Shown: positions 1 to 5,459 of the stretch, piece after piece
How positions within the stretch are numbered: position 1 is the first letter of the stretch
How the letters are laid out: each line of letters opens with the position of its first letter
Assembly (NCBI GenBank): GCA_902782815.1
Contig: CACZOS010000404.1
Span: forward strand, 1-5,518
DNA from: an uncultured Lachnospiraceae bacterium
GTDB lineage: Bacteria > Bacillota > Clostridia > Lachnospirales > Lachnospiraceae
Length of the DNA: 5,518 nt
Reading direction: 5' to 3'
Position numbers and translations under genes: made by a program
Notes under the pieces: generated by a model
Database searches by the model: none
What the model saw: the letters and a program-made list of their open reading frames with translations, nothing else
Told to the model about the DNA's origin: nothing

Positions 1-205
1 CAAGACTGACCGTAAAAGCCTTTGTCTTCAGCAGATTCTGCGTGGTTTTGTGATCCTCATCAATGAACAGGGCAATCCTGTCCCCGCTGCAGATCATTCC
101 CCATGCAGCATTCATCACGTTAACCTTGCCGTTCTCATCGTATGCCGCGACCATCAGGACCGGCATCGGATAAACCGCCTGTACTACCCCAAGATTTTTC
201 TTCAT
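1..205 (-). CDS. Flavin reductase family protein (FMN-binding split barrel), 3'-truncated by window edge
   Basis: Only the first 68 codons lie in the window; the gene runs off the left edge with no stop. The start is the ATG whose complement occupies 203-205, preceded by AAAGGCGGAAG at a suitable distance. The peptide begins MKKNLGVVQAVYPMPVLMVA and continues with a YDENGKVNVMNAAWG segment and then IALFIDEDHKTTQNLLKTKA followed by FTVSL. This matches the N-terminal part of the flavin reductase / flavoredoxin-like split-barrel family: a strand ending in PVLMVA, a DENGK turn, then a block around H-K-T-T-x-N-L before FTV. Members bind FMN and act as cytoplasmic flavin reductases or small flavoprotein electron carriers; the substrate here cannot be told. 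It is divergent from an HxlR-type regulator, a common arrangement for this family, and is probably controlled by it. Family assignment is fairly secure; the exact reaction is not. Confidence 0.85.
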   Translation of the reverse strand, partial: MKKNLGVVQAVYPMPVLMVAAYDENGKVNVMNAAWGMICSGDRIALFIDEDHKTTQNLLKTKAFTVSL

Positions 206-267
206 TATGTCTTCCGCCTTTCACTTTGCTGAATTGATTTTCCAAGGCCATCTGCGGCCTCCGATTC

Positions 268-298
268 TTGACTTTTCAGTCATGCTGAAGCATATTAT
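268..298 (+). promoter_or_regulatory. Promoter of the HxlR regulator gene
   Basis: TTGACT at 268-273 and TATTAT at 293-298 form a sigma-A-like promoter with a slightly long 19-base spacer. The start would be near 305, leaving a leader of about 57 bases. It shares its -10 region with the opposing flavin reductase promoter. The AAGTACC sites lie just at and downstream of the predicted start, as expected for autorepression. Confidence 0.5.
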
Positions 299-321
299 AC
301 AAGTACCAAAAATATATACAA
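294..321 (-). promoter_or_regulatory. Promoter of the flavin reductase gene
   Basis: On the minus strand a perfect TATAAT (-10) lies at 299-294. A weak -35 candidate, TTGTAT, lies at 321-316 with a 16-base spacer. Transcription would begin near 287 and give a leader of about 80 bases. One AAGTACC half-site (301-307) falls inside the spacer and a second (320-326) overlaps the -35 box, so a bound regulator should block RNA polymerase. The -10 is convincing; the -35 is poor. Confidence 0.6.
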
Positions 322-346
322 GTACCAACTTATTTGTAAGGTACTT
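296..346. promoter_or_regulatory. Probable HxlR operator: three AAGTACC half-sites
   Basis: The 14-base string TATACAAGTACCAA occurs twice exactly, at 296-309 and 315-328, a 19-base period. A third half-site in opposite orientation, GGTACTT, sits at 340-346. It forms a 7-base-arm inverted repeat with AAGTACC at 320-326, with a 13-base spacer. The GTACC/GGTAC core and near-two-turn spacing fit binding by dimers of a winged-helix regulator of the HxlR family, which usually autoregulate and control the divergent gene. The array covers both divergent promoters. The repeats are seen directly; the identity of the bound protein is inferred from position. Confidence 0.7.
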
Positions 347-359
347 ACCTGGAGGTAAG
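344..359 (+). repeat. Inverted repeat overlapping the HxlR gene's ribosome binding site
   Basis: CTTACC (344-349), TGGA (350-353) and GGTAAG (354-359) form a perfect 6-base-arm inverted repeat. It includes the GGAGG Shine-Dalgarno sequence (351-355) in its loop and 3' arm. In RNA it could partly occlude the ribosome binding site. In DNA it could be a further, weaker regulator site, because it overlaps the GGTACTTACC stretch. Confidence 0.45.
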
Positions 360-361
360 CT

Positions 362-694
362 ATGGAGCAGCGGAATATTGAAAATGCAGACTTCGAATCC
401 ACAGGATACAGCTATACGCTGTCCCTGATAGCAGGAAAATACAAGCCCATCATCCTCTACTGTCTCATGGAATACGAGCCGGTCCGCTTCAATGAGATGC
501 AGCGGTATCTGAAAAAAATCGCGGACAAGACCCTCAGCCAGAATCTGAAAGAGCTCGAGGCTGATGATCTCATTATCCGCAAAGTGTACCCGCAGATCCC
601 TCCGAAGGTCGAATACTCCCTGACAGAGCGCGGGCATTCCCTGGTGAAGGTCCTTGACCAGCTGTGCGACTGGGGAAACGAAAACCGAAGATAA
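362..694 (+). CDS. HxlR-family winged-helix transcriptional regulator
   Basis: This is a complete 110-residue protein, the usual length for a single-domain HxlR regulator. The ATG follows GGAGG (351-355) by six bases. Family hallmarks appear in order: LSLIAGKYKPIILYCL (residues 20-35, first helices), RFNEMQRYL (42-50), the recognition-helix region around LSQNLKELEADDLIIR (58-73), the wing VYPQIPPKVEYSLTERG (75-91) and a C-terminal dimerisation helix ending LCDWG (101-105). HxlR proteins bind DNA as dimers and often respond to redox or electrophile stress. Many redox-sensing members (YodB, HypR) carry a Cys just before the GGKWK-like motif; here that position is Thr14/Gly15, although Cys34 and Cys102 exist. 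The gene diverges from a flavin reductase across a three-half-site operator, so it probably represses that gene and itself. The effector is unknown. Confidence 0.93.
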   Translation: MEQRNIENADFESTGYSYTLSLIAGKYKPIILYCLMEYEPVRFNEMQRYLKKIADKTLSQNLKELEADDLIIRKVYPQIPPKVEYSLTERGHSLVKVLDQLCDWGNENRR

Positions 695-700
695 GGAAAG

Positions 701-757
701 GAACCGTTGATCTGTGGACCGCCCTGTCGACAATCTGTAGACCGTCCCGTTGACGGT
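701..757. repeat. Degenerate GACCG-containing tandem repeat in intergenic DNA
   Basis: The 162-base gap between the HxlR gene and the next start holds no credible gene. It contains GAACCG (701-706), GACCG (717-721) and GACCG (740-744), the last two 23 bases apart. Both are preceded by a related string, ATCTGTGGACCG and ATCTGTAGACCG, and a further copy, CAGTAGACCG, ends at 828. A small inverted repeat, ACCGTC-CCGTT-GACGGT, spans 741-757 but has no T-run, so it is a poor terminator. The strings loosely resemble the AGAACCGTCCCC end of the palindrome at the right of the window, so this may be a decayed copy of a dispersed repeat. Confidence 0.4.
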
Positions 758-773
758 ATCTCTCTCGTATCAC

Positions 774-802
774 GTGACACATGAAAAAGGCTGAGTTATA
801 AT
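774..802 (+). promoter_or_regulatory. Promoter of the large secreted repeat protein
   Basis: GTGACA (774-779) and a perfect TATAAT (797-802) are separated by 17 bases, a near-consensus sigma-A promoter. Transcription would start near 809, about 48 bases before the GTG start codon. The -35 lies inside a near-palindrome, GTATCACGTGACAC (767-780, six of seven pairs), which could be an operator. Confidence 0.75.
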
Positions 803-843
803 CAAATTAATCGGTATCAGTAGACCGTTTTGCAATAAGTATT

Positions 844-850
844 GGAGGAA
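844..850 (+). promoter_or_regulatory. Ribosome binding site that fixes the GTG start at 857
   Basis: GGAGGAA ends six bases before GTG at 857-859, with GGAGG itself eight bases away. An upstream in-frame TTG at 842 overlaps this Shine-Dalgarno sequence and has none of its own, so GTG 857 is the start. It gives a clean MKKR signal peptide. Confidence 0.85.
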
Positions 851-856
851 AAAAAG

Positions 857-3800
857 GTGAAAAAAAGACTGGCTGCTTTGTTTTTGGCCGCGGCCATGAT
901 ACTAACTGGTATACCCTCAAGTGCATGGGCAGAAGACATGGATTATGAGGATGTGTCCGCCACGTCAGAATTTGTGGAGGATGAAACACCAGGCGAGGTG
1001 GAAGGAGATGAATATATTCCTGATGAATATATTCCTTCACAGGATGAAGATTATCTGACTGAAAGTGTTCTTGGCGAATACTCCGAAGAAGACGTTTCCC
1101 CGGAAGCTGAAGAAGAACAGGATTACACAGAAGCGGGCGGGCAGGATTATTCAGACACAAATAGAGACGTTATTCCGGATCTAGAGGTCGGGGTACGGAC
1201 CACAGTGTCCTCGGATTCGGGTGAGGTTTTTTATAGCTTTACTCCCGCTACAAGCGGTCAATATCGGATACAGTCCTTTAGTGACTACGATGTGTATGTC
1301 ACACTGTACGACAGTGACAGGGAAACTATACTGGGCGAAGACAATCAGGGAGGCAGTAACATTGATTTCTTCCTGAACTTCGATCTGGAAGCCGGACATA
1401 CTTATTATTACGCTATCCGTGCATGTTCTCATAGTTATTTCTTCTGCGACATTATCCTGGAAGAGATCCGTTCTGTCCAGGTTATATTGCACGCCAATCA
1501 TTCCGAGGCCTCCTTCGATGATGGATCAGAGTCCATTACAGTCCTTCTTGAAGAAGGAATCGTTCTGGACTCCTCGCAGTACCAGCCAAATTGCTCGGAT
1601 CCTGAAATCCGTTTCCAGGGATGGGCTAAGGATGCAGATGCCACTTATGCGGAATATAGAATCACTGTAACGGCGTCGGAGGAGCCCCTGGAACTCTGGG
1701 GCGTCTGGTCACGGGTCAAAAATATAACTTTTCATGCCGGCAGAGAAGACGCGTATTTTGTTTCAGAGGATGATAATGGAAATCCCATCCACACAGAGTT
1801 TATAACAAAAGAATACATAATCGGCAGTTTTGTATCCAATTCCGATTTTTCTCCTTACTGTGATGACACCCGTCCCCAGTTTATCGGATGGTCAACAGAT
1901 CCCGATGCCATCGATGTCTACGGTTCGGTTTGGGTCACCGAAGAACTGGAAGATCTTTATGCGGTCTGGAGTCAGATCTTTACAGTTACTCTTAACGGAA
2001 ACGGCGGCTCTATTGACGGTGAGGAAATCTACGTACAGACTTATAAGAACGGACAGAGATTCTGGGTCGACGATAATCTGATCAGTGCGCCGGATGACTA
2101 TCATTCTTTTGAGGGGTGGTATACTCTTCCGGAAGGCGGCAGAAAATATAATAACAGCATCGATAAAATTACAGAGGATATTACTCTGTATGCGCACTGG
2201 AAAGAAAGTCATCCGGTCATTTTGGATGCCAACGGAGGATCTTTTGATGAATACGATCCCTCCGAAACGGAAAGAACTCTTAAATATGACCCGGCTGAAA
2301 TATTCGCATCTGGCAAAGAAAATATTCCTAAGAACACAGATCCGGGTGTGTTTTTTGCCGGCTGGGCAACAACTCCGGATGCTTCGGCTCCGGATATTCA
2401 GTATACTACTCCTGCAGCTGATCTCTCCAGGGTATATGCTGTGTGGATACCCGGCATTACAGTGACGATCCATGCGGACAGTGAAGATGAGGCCACATGG
2501 GTTATCCCTAATTATGAATATGGCGGCGTATATGATTATTCTGATGCTTATACTTTCTGTGTTCTGCCTGGTACTACTTTAGAAGAGATCCAGAATGTCT
2601 GCTGCCGTACAATCGGCTATACAGACAGCGGAAAACGATCCCGTACCCCGGGCGGAGAAGCATTAGATCCGTCGACGGTTCTCCAGGATGGCGATGAGCT
2701 GTATGTCATTTGGGATAAAAAGCTTACGGTTACCTATAATTTGGGGATAGGTGATTTGGAATGGGAAGAGGATACCAAAACATACGACGTACAGTATAAC
2801 GTGAAGGAGACAGAAGCTCCCCTGTTATACAGCCTTTCAATCCGTTTGCCCGAAAGCAGCAGTCCGTTGGCATTTTCCGGATGGAGCACAGACCCGGAAG
2901 GAAATCACCTTGTCACGAAGATTGGTGACCTGCAGGGGTTCATCAAGAACGATGCAGTAACCTTATATGCTGTGTACACGTCAGAAGGACATATTGTCAC
3001 TCTGGAACTGGCAGACAATGAATATTCGGCAGGCGAAGATTTAGGTGCATCTATAAGGACAGGAGGCGGCTGGTATTCTCTGGGAAATAGTTTTTTGTGG
3101 CCACAAGGCCTGAAAATGTCAGACTTTTCCTATTCAGGCTGGGCCAATCTTCCTGGCTATGTGTTCCTGGGATTCAGCACTACTCCTGACGCAGAGGGCC
3201 TGGTCGGTAAAGACTTTGAACCATCTGCGGACATGACACTGTATGGGATCTTCTCCGAAGGCCTGGAAATAACTTTCCATTCCAGCGAAGGTATCTTCCC
3301 AAGGGAGGATAATCGATACAACAACATGGCTTCCTCATGGGAGTCGGAAGACCACTATATGAACATGCCTTTCCGGAAAGGGCAGCCTCTTGGTACTATC
3401 CCCGAACCTGTCCCTGCGAATGGGAGAGTATTTGTCGGATGGACCCAGAAACTGAATGAAGTATATACGTTTAAGACAAATGCAGAGCTGGAGACTTACG
3501 TACCGGATCTGGCTCCGGGAGATTCTCTCTCCTATGATGCAGTATTTGCAGATGCCCTGCCTATTCAGGATGCGGAAATTCTTGAAGCGGTTCCAGATGT
3601 GACGTACACCGGAAAAGCCTTTAAACCGGAAGTAAAGCTAGCAGTCGAAAAAGATGGCGTGCAGGTCGTTCTTGCTGAAGGGACAGATTACACTCTGACC
3701 TATAAGAACAATATAAATGCCGGAACAGCTCAGATCATTATTACCGGAAAAGGATGGTATACGGGAAGCAAGACCATAACATTCAAGATCGCAAAAGCTG

Positions 3801-4348
3801 CATCAAAGGTAACGCTTAAAGCAAAGACAGCTACCTATACCGGCAAGACGATAAATATAGGCGCTGCGACTGTAAAAGGCACAAAGGGGAAAGTGACCTA
3901 TGCGTATTACAGTGACGCGAAGTGTACAAAGAAGGTTACCTCACATATCAATGCCCGCACCTACTATGTGAAGGCAACCGCAGCTGCAGATGCGAATTAT
4001 AAAGCTGCGACCAGTGCTGCAGTGAAACTGGTGATCAATAAAGCTGCTCAGCCAATGGCCGTCAAAGCAGTGACGAAAACCGTTAAATATTCACTGGTCA
4101 AAACAAAAGCACAGATTGTTTCCGGATGCATCTCCTTCACCAGGAAGGCACAGGGCAAGGTCACTTACGCAAAAGTGACATCCGGATCTTCAAAGTACCT
4201 GACTATTAACAAAACAACAGGAAAAGTAACTGTTGCAAAAAATACAAAAAAGGGGACCTACAGAATCAAAGTAAAAATCACAGCCGCCGGAAACACAAAT
4301 TATAAGAGCGGCAGCAAGACCATTACTCTGACGATAAAGGTCAGCTGA
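857..4348 (+). CDS. Large secreted multidomain protein: PPC-like domain, eight InlB-type B-repeats, lysine-rich Ig-like domains
   Basis: A 1163-residue exported protein starting at GTG 857. Residues 1-25 are a Sec signal peptide (MKKR, hydrophobic core, cleavage after AWA). Residues 26-108 form a very acidic, probably disordered stalk (33 Asp/Glu, one basic residue). Residues 109-204 resemble a bacterial pre-peptidase C-terminal (PPC-like) beta-sandwich: FYSFTPATSGQYRI, then VYVTLYDSD, then LEAGHTYYYAI. Residues about 207-902 hold eight units of 75-100 residues resembling the Listeria-Bacteroides/InlB B-repeat, with a VTLNGNGG-like start, a central F-x-GW and an LYAVW-like end. Residues 907-978, 979-1061 and 1062-1163 are three Ig-like domains; the first has the VTYTGKAFKPEV and TLTYKNNINAGTA pattern common in Clostridia surface proteins. 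No LPXTG, transmembrane anchor, SLH or choline-binding repeats, and no catalytic motif, are visible. A role in adhesion or cell-surface structure is inferred; partners are unknown. It is monocistronic, with its own promoter and terminator. Confidence 0.9.
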   Translation: MKKRLAALFLAAAMILTGIPSSAWAEDMDYEDVSATSEFVEDETPGEVEGDEYIPDEYIPSQDEDYLTESVLGEYSEEDVSPEAEEEQDYTEAGGQDYSDTNRDVIPDLEVGVRTTVSSDSGEVFYSFTPATSGQYRIQSFSDYDVYVTLYDSDRETILGEDNQGGSNIDFFLNFDLEAGHTYYYAIRACSHSYFFCDIILEEIRSVQVILHANHSEASFDDGSESITVLLEEGIVLDSSQYQPNCSDPEIRFQGWAKDADATYAEYRITVTASEEPLELWGVWSRVKNITFHAGREDAYFVSEDDNGNPIHTEFITKEYIIGSFVSNSDFSPYCDDTRPQFIGWSTDPDAIDVYGSVWVTEELEDLYAVWSQIFTVTLNGNGGSIDGEEIYVQTYKNGQRFWVDDNLISAPDDYHSFEGWYTLPEGGRKYNNSIDKITEDITLYAHWKESHPVILDANGGSFDEYDPSETERTLKYDPAEIFASGKENIPKNTDPGVFFAGWATTPDASAPDIQYTTPAADLSRVYAVWIPGITVTIHADSEDEATWVIPNYEYGGVYDYSDAYTFCVLPGTTLEEIQNVCCRTIGYTDSGKRSRTPGGEALDPSTVLQDGDELYVIWDKKLTVTYNLGIGDLEWEEDTKTYDVQYNVKETEAPLLYSLSIRLPESSSPLAFSGWSTDPEGNHLVTKIGDLQGFIKNDAVTLYAVYTSEGHIVTLELADNEYSAGEDLGASIRTGGGWYSLGNSFLWPQGLKMSDFSYSGWANLPGYVFLGFSTTPDAEGLVGKDFEPSADMTLYGIFSEGLEITFHSSEGIFPREDNRYNNMASSWESEDHYMNMPFRKGQPLGTIPEPVPANGRVFVGWTQKLNEVYTFKTNAELETYVPDLAPGDSLSYDAVFADALPIQDAEILEAVPDVTYTGKAFKPEVKLAVEKDGVQVVLAEGTDYTLTYKNNINAGTAQIIITGKGWYTGSKTITFKIAKAASKVTLKAKTATYTGKTINIGAATVKGTKGKVTYAYYSDAKCTKKVTSHINARTYYVKATAAADANYKAATSAAVKLVINKAAQPMAVKAVTKTVKYSLVKTKAQIVSGCISFTRKAQGKVTYAKVTSGSSKYLTINKTTGKVTVAKNTKKGTYRIKVKITAAGNTNYKSGSKTITLTIKVS
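1007..1036 (+). repeat. Exact 15-base tandem duplication (DEYIP-DEYIP)
   Basis: GATGAATATATTCCT is present twice head to tail, at 1007-1021 and 1022-1036, in frame. It encodes DEYIPDEYIP at residues 51-60 of the acidic stalk. Perfect nucleotide identity suggests a recent slippage event, and the unit could vary in copy number between strains. Confidence 0.85.
1475..3562 (+). repeat. Protein-level array of eight B-repeat-like units within the secreted protein
   Basis: Approximate unit starts, in residues, are 207, 288, 375, 453, 534, 623, 713 and 803. Central motifs in order are FQGWAKD, FIGWSTD, FEGWYTL, FAGWATT, TIGYTDS, FSGWSTD, FSYSGWANL (followed by FLGFSTT) and FVGWTQK. Closing motifs are LWGVW, LYAVW, LYAHW, VYAVW, LYVIW, LYAVY, LYGIF and YDAVF. 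Units 3 and 4 are closest to the textbook form (NGNGGSIDG, DANGGSFDE); units 5-8 are divergent. The units are too different in DNA sequence to be recent duplications. Confidence 0.75.
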
Positions 4349-4389
4349 ATCAGCGGCAGCGGAAAATTAAAAGGATCCACTGCAATGGG

Positions 4390-4415
4390 AACGCCCGGCA
4401 GAAACCGGGCGTTTT
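4390..4415 (+). terminator. Intrinsic terminator of the large secreted protein gene
   Basis: AACGCCCGG (4390-4398) and CCGGGCGTT (4405-4413) form a perfect 9-bp GC-rich stem with a CAGAAA loop, running into TTTTC. It lies 42 bases after the TGA stop. The T-tract is on the plus strand only. On the minus strand the hairpin has no following U-run, so it is not obviously bidirectional, and no clear terminator was found for the convergent lipoprotein gene. Confidence 0.9.
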
Positions 4416-4463
4416 CATATTAATAAAGTTAAAAATCGGGGTCAGGCCAAAACGCTTTCAGCC

Positions 4464-5303
4464 TCAGGCATCCACAGCCTCAGCGGCCAGATCAACGATC
4501 TCGCCCAGCGTGACATTCCCTTCCGAATCCTGCCATACGTACACCAGCTTATATCCGGTCTCCGCTCCGGGATAGACAACCGCCGCCTCGCAGAGGAAGC
4601 AGTAATTCGTTCCGTTCACGACCTGGGTGGCTACAAGCGCTGCCGGCGTATAATCAACGCCCAGCAGACCTTCAACAGCCTTCCGGAAGATCTCTTCCAG
4701 ATCCTCGGTAATCGTCGGATCCTCAGCCTGTCTCCATGCACCGTCCATCTCACTGATTCCGGTCTCCACACCAAAGTCTCTGATCTCTGTGATCTCGGCA
4801 TTGCCGTCCAGATCCTGGTAGATATAAACAACCGCGTAGGTCTCAACAGGATCCGGGATCACAGGAGCAGTCCTGCAGAAGATCGCGTAATTCCTGCCGG
4901 ATACCAGCTGCGTCCCGATATAAGCGACCGGGATATAACGGGCTCCGACCAGGCCTTCCATTGCCTTGTCAAAGATCTCCCTCAGTTCATCGGTGATCAC
5001 CGGCGATTCAGCCTTCTGCCATCCGCCGGGAAGGATCGTCACATCCATCTCCTCCGCCTCCTCTGCATCGTCAGTGCTTTCCGCCTCAGCATCTGTGCTT
5101 TCCTCAACCGTGCTGTCAGCTTCCACGGTCTCATCCACAGACACATCTTCCGCCACGGAATCCGTCTCGATCTCTTCCACAGTCTCAATGACTGCACTCT
5201 CTGCCTTCTCCGTTTCCGGGGCGGTAGCCGCGGGCTGTCCGCAGGCCGCAAGGCTCATGATCATTGCACCGGCAAGTATAGTTGCAAGCATTCTGTTCTT
5301 CAT
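4464..5303 (-). CDS. Lipoprotein with acidic linker and two tandem cystatin-like domains
   Basis: A 279-residue lipoprotein. Residues 1-20 are a signal peptide ending in the lipobox LAAC (18-21), so Cys21 should be lipidated and the protein held on the outer face of the membrane. Residues 22-88 are a Glu/Asp/Thr/Ser/Ala-rich linker. Two homologous units follow. Unit 1 (about 93-182) has GGW (93-95), an ITDELREIFDKAMEGLVG helix, YIPVAYIGT, QLVSG (132-136), RNYAIFC, VVYIYQDLDGNAEI. Unit 2 (about 188-272) has GAW, ITEDLEEIFRKAVEGLLG, YTPAALVAT, QVVNG (227-231), TNYCFLC, LVYVWQDSEGNVTL. An N-terminal glycine, one long helix, a QxVxG hairpin and a following beta-hairpin match the cystatin (I25) fold. 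Cystatins inhibit papain-like cysteine proteases; whether this bacterial version does is unknown. The gene is convergent with the large secreted protein and has its own promoter. Lipoprotein status is near certain; the cystatin-like fold is likely, and inhibition is speculative. Confidence 0.88.
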   Translation of the reverse strand: MKNRMLATILAGAMIMSLAACGQPAATAPETEKAESAVIETVEEIETDSVAEDVSVDETVEADSTVEESTDAEAESTDDAEEAEEMDVTILPGGWQKAESPVITDELREIFDKAMEGLVGARYIPVAYIGTQLVSGRNYAIFCRTAPVIPDPVETYAVVYIYQDLDGNAEITEIRDFGVETGISEMDGAWRQAEDPTITEDLEEIFRKAVEGLLGVDYTPAALVATQVVNGTNYCFLCEAAVVYPGAETGYKLVYVWQDSEGNVTLGEIVDLAAEAVDA

Positions 5304-5311
5304 CGTAATTT

Positions 5312-5316
5312 CCTCC
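5312..5316 (-). promoter_or_regulatory. Ribosome binding site that fixes the lipoprotein start at 5303
   Basis: On the minus strand GGAGG (5316-5312) is followed after eight bases by ATG (5303-5301). An in-frame ATG at 5318 overlaps this Shine-Dalgarno sequence and would add MEEIT before the signal peptide, so the downstream ATG is preferred. Confidence 0.85.
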
Positions 5317-5354
5317 ATTCAAATCAAATATGGATAATCCTGTAAGTTCAGGTC

Positions 5355-5382
5355 ATTATCTTTCCTGCCCTTCCAATTGTAA
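5355..5382 (-). promoter_or_regulatory. Candidate promoter of the cystatin-like lipoprotein gene
   Basis: On the minus strand TTACAA (5382-5377) and GATAAT (5360-5355) are separated by 16 bases. Transcription would start near 5348, giving a leader of about 45 bases. The elements are reasonable but not consensus. Confidence 0.5.
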
Positions 5383-5419
5383 TACAAATCTGCCCGGAGA
5401 AATGTTGCATCTACGTAAA

Positions 5420-5438
5420 TTGTGAAAAAATGTTCACA
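5420..5438. promoter_or_regulatory. Operator-like inverted repeat TTGTGAA-N6-TTCACA
   Basis: TGTGAA (5421-5426) and TTCACA (5433-5438) are perfect 6-base inverted arms around AAAATG, with an extra T at 5420. It lies about 40 bases upstream of the lipoprotein promoter's -35. The half-sites look like those of Rex, but the spacer is two bases longer than the Rex N4 form. Read as TGTGA/TCACA, the spacer is also two longer than the CRP form. A binding protein cannot be named. Confidence 0.4.
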
Positions 5439-5459
5439 GAAGTCGTTGGGGGGAGTCAG

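Noticed and set aside
221..733. 170-codon open frame on the minus strand across the HxlR gene
   Set aside because: It is antisense to a clear HxlR coding region, its peptide has no recognisable features, and it would run through the divergent promoter region.
741..757. ACCGTC-CCGTT-GACGGT as the terminator of the HxlR gene
   Set aside because: The stem is only six base pairs and is followed by ATCTCTCTCG rather than a T-run.
842..856. TTG at 842 as the start of the large protein
   Set aside because: The TTG overlaps the GGAGG sequence and would put MEEKK in front of the signal peptide; GTG 857 has ideal spacing.
1892..2473. 193-codon minus-strand open frame inside the large secreted protein gene
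   Set aside because: It is a shadow of a long, convincing coding frame, with Arg/Ile/Ser-rich composition and no family signature.
4430..4470. Terminator for the minus-strand lipoprotein gene just past its stop
   Set aside because: Only a 4-bp AGGC/GCCT pairing with a large loop could be formed, so no terminator is called.
4966..5337. 123-codon plus-strand frame opposite the lipoprotein N-terminus
   Set aside because: Its Ser/Ala/Val-rich low-complexity sequence is simply the complement of the acidic linker codons.
5420..5438. A canonical CRP or Rex site
   Set aside because: The spacing between the half-sites is two bases too long for either consensus, so it is left as an unnamed inverted repeat.
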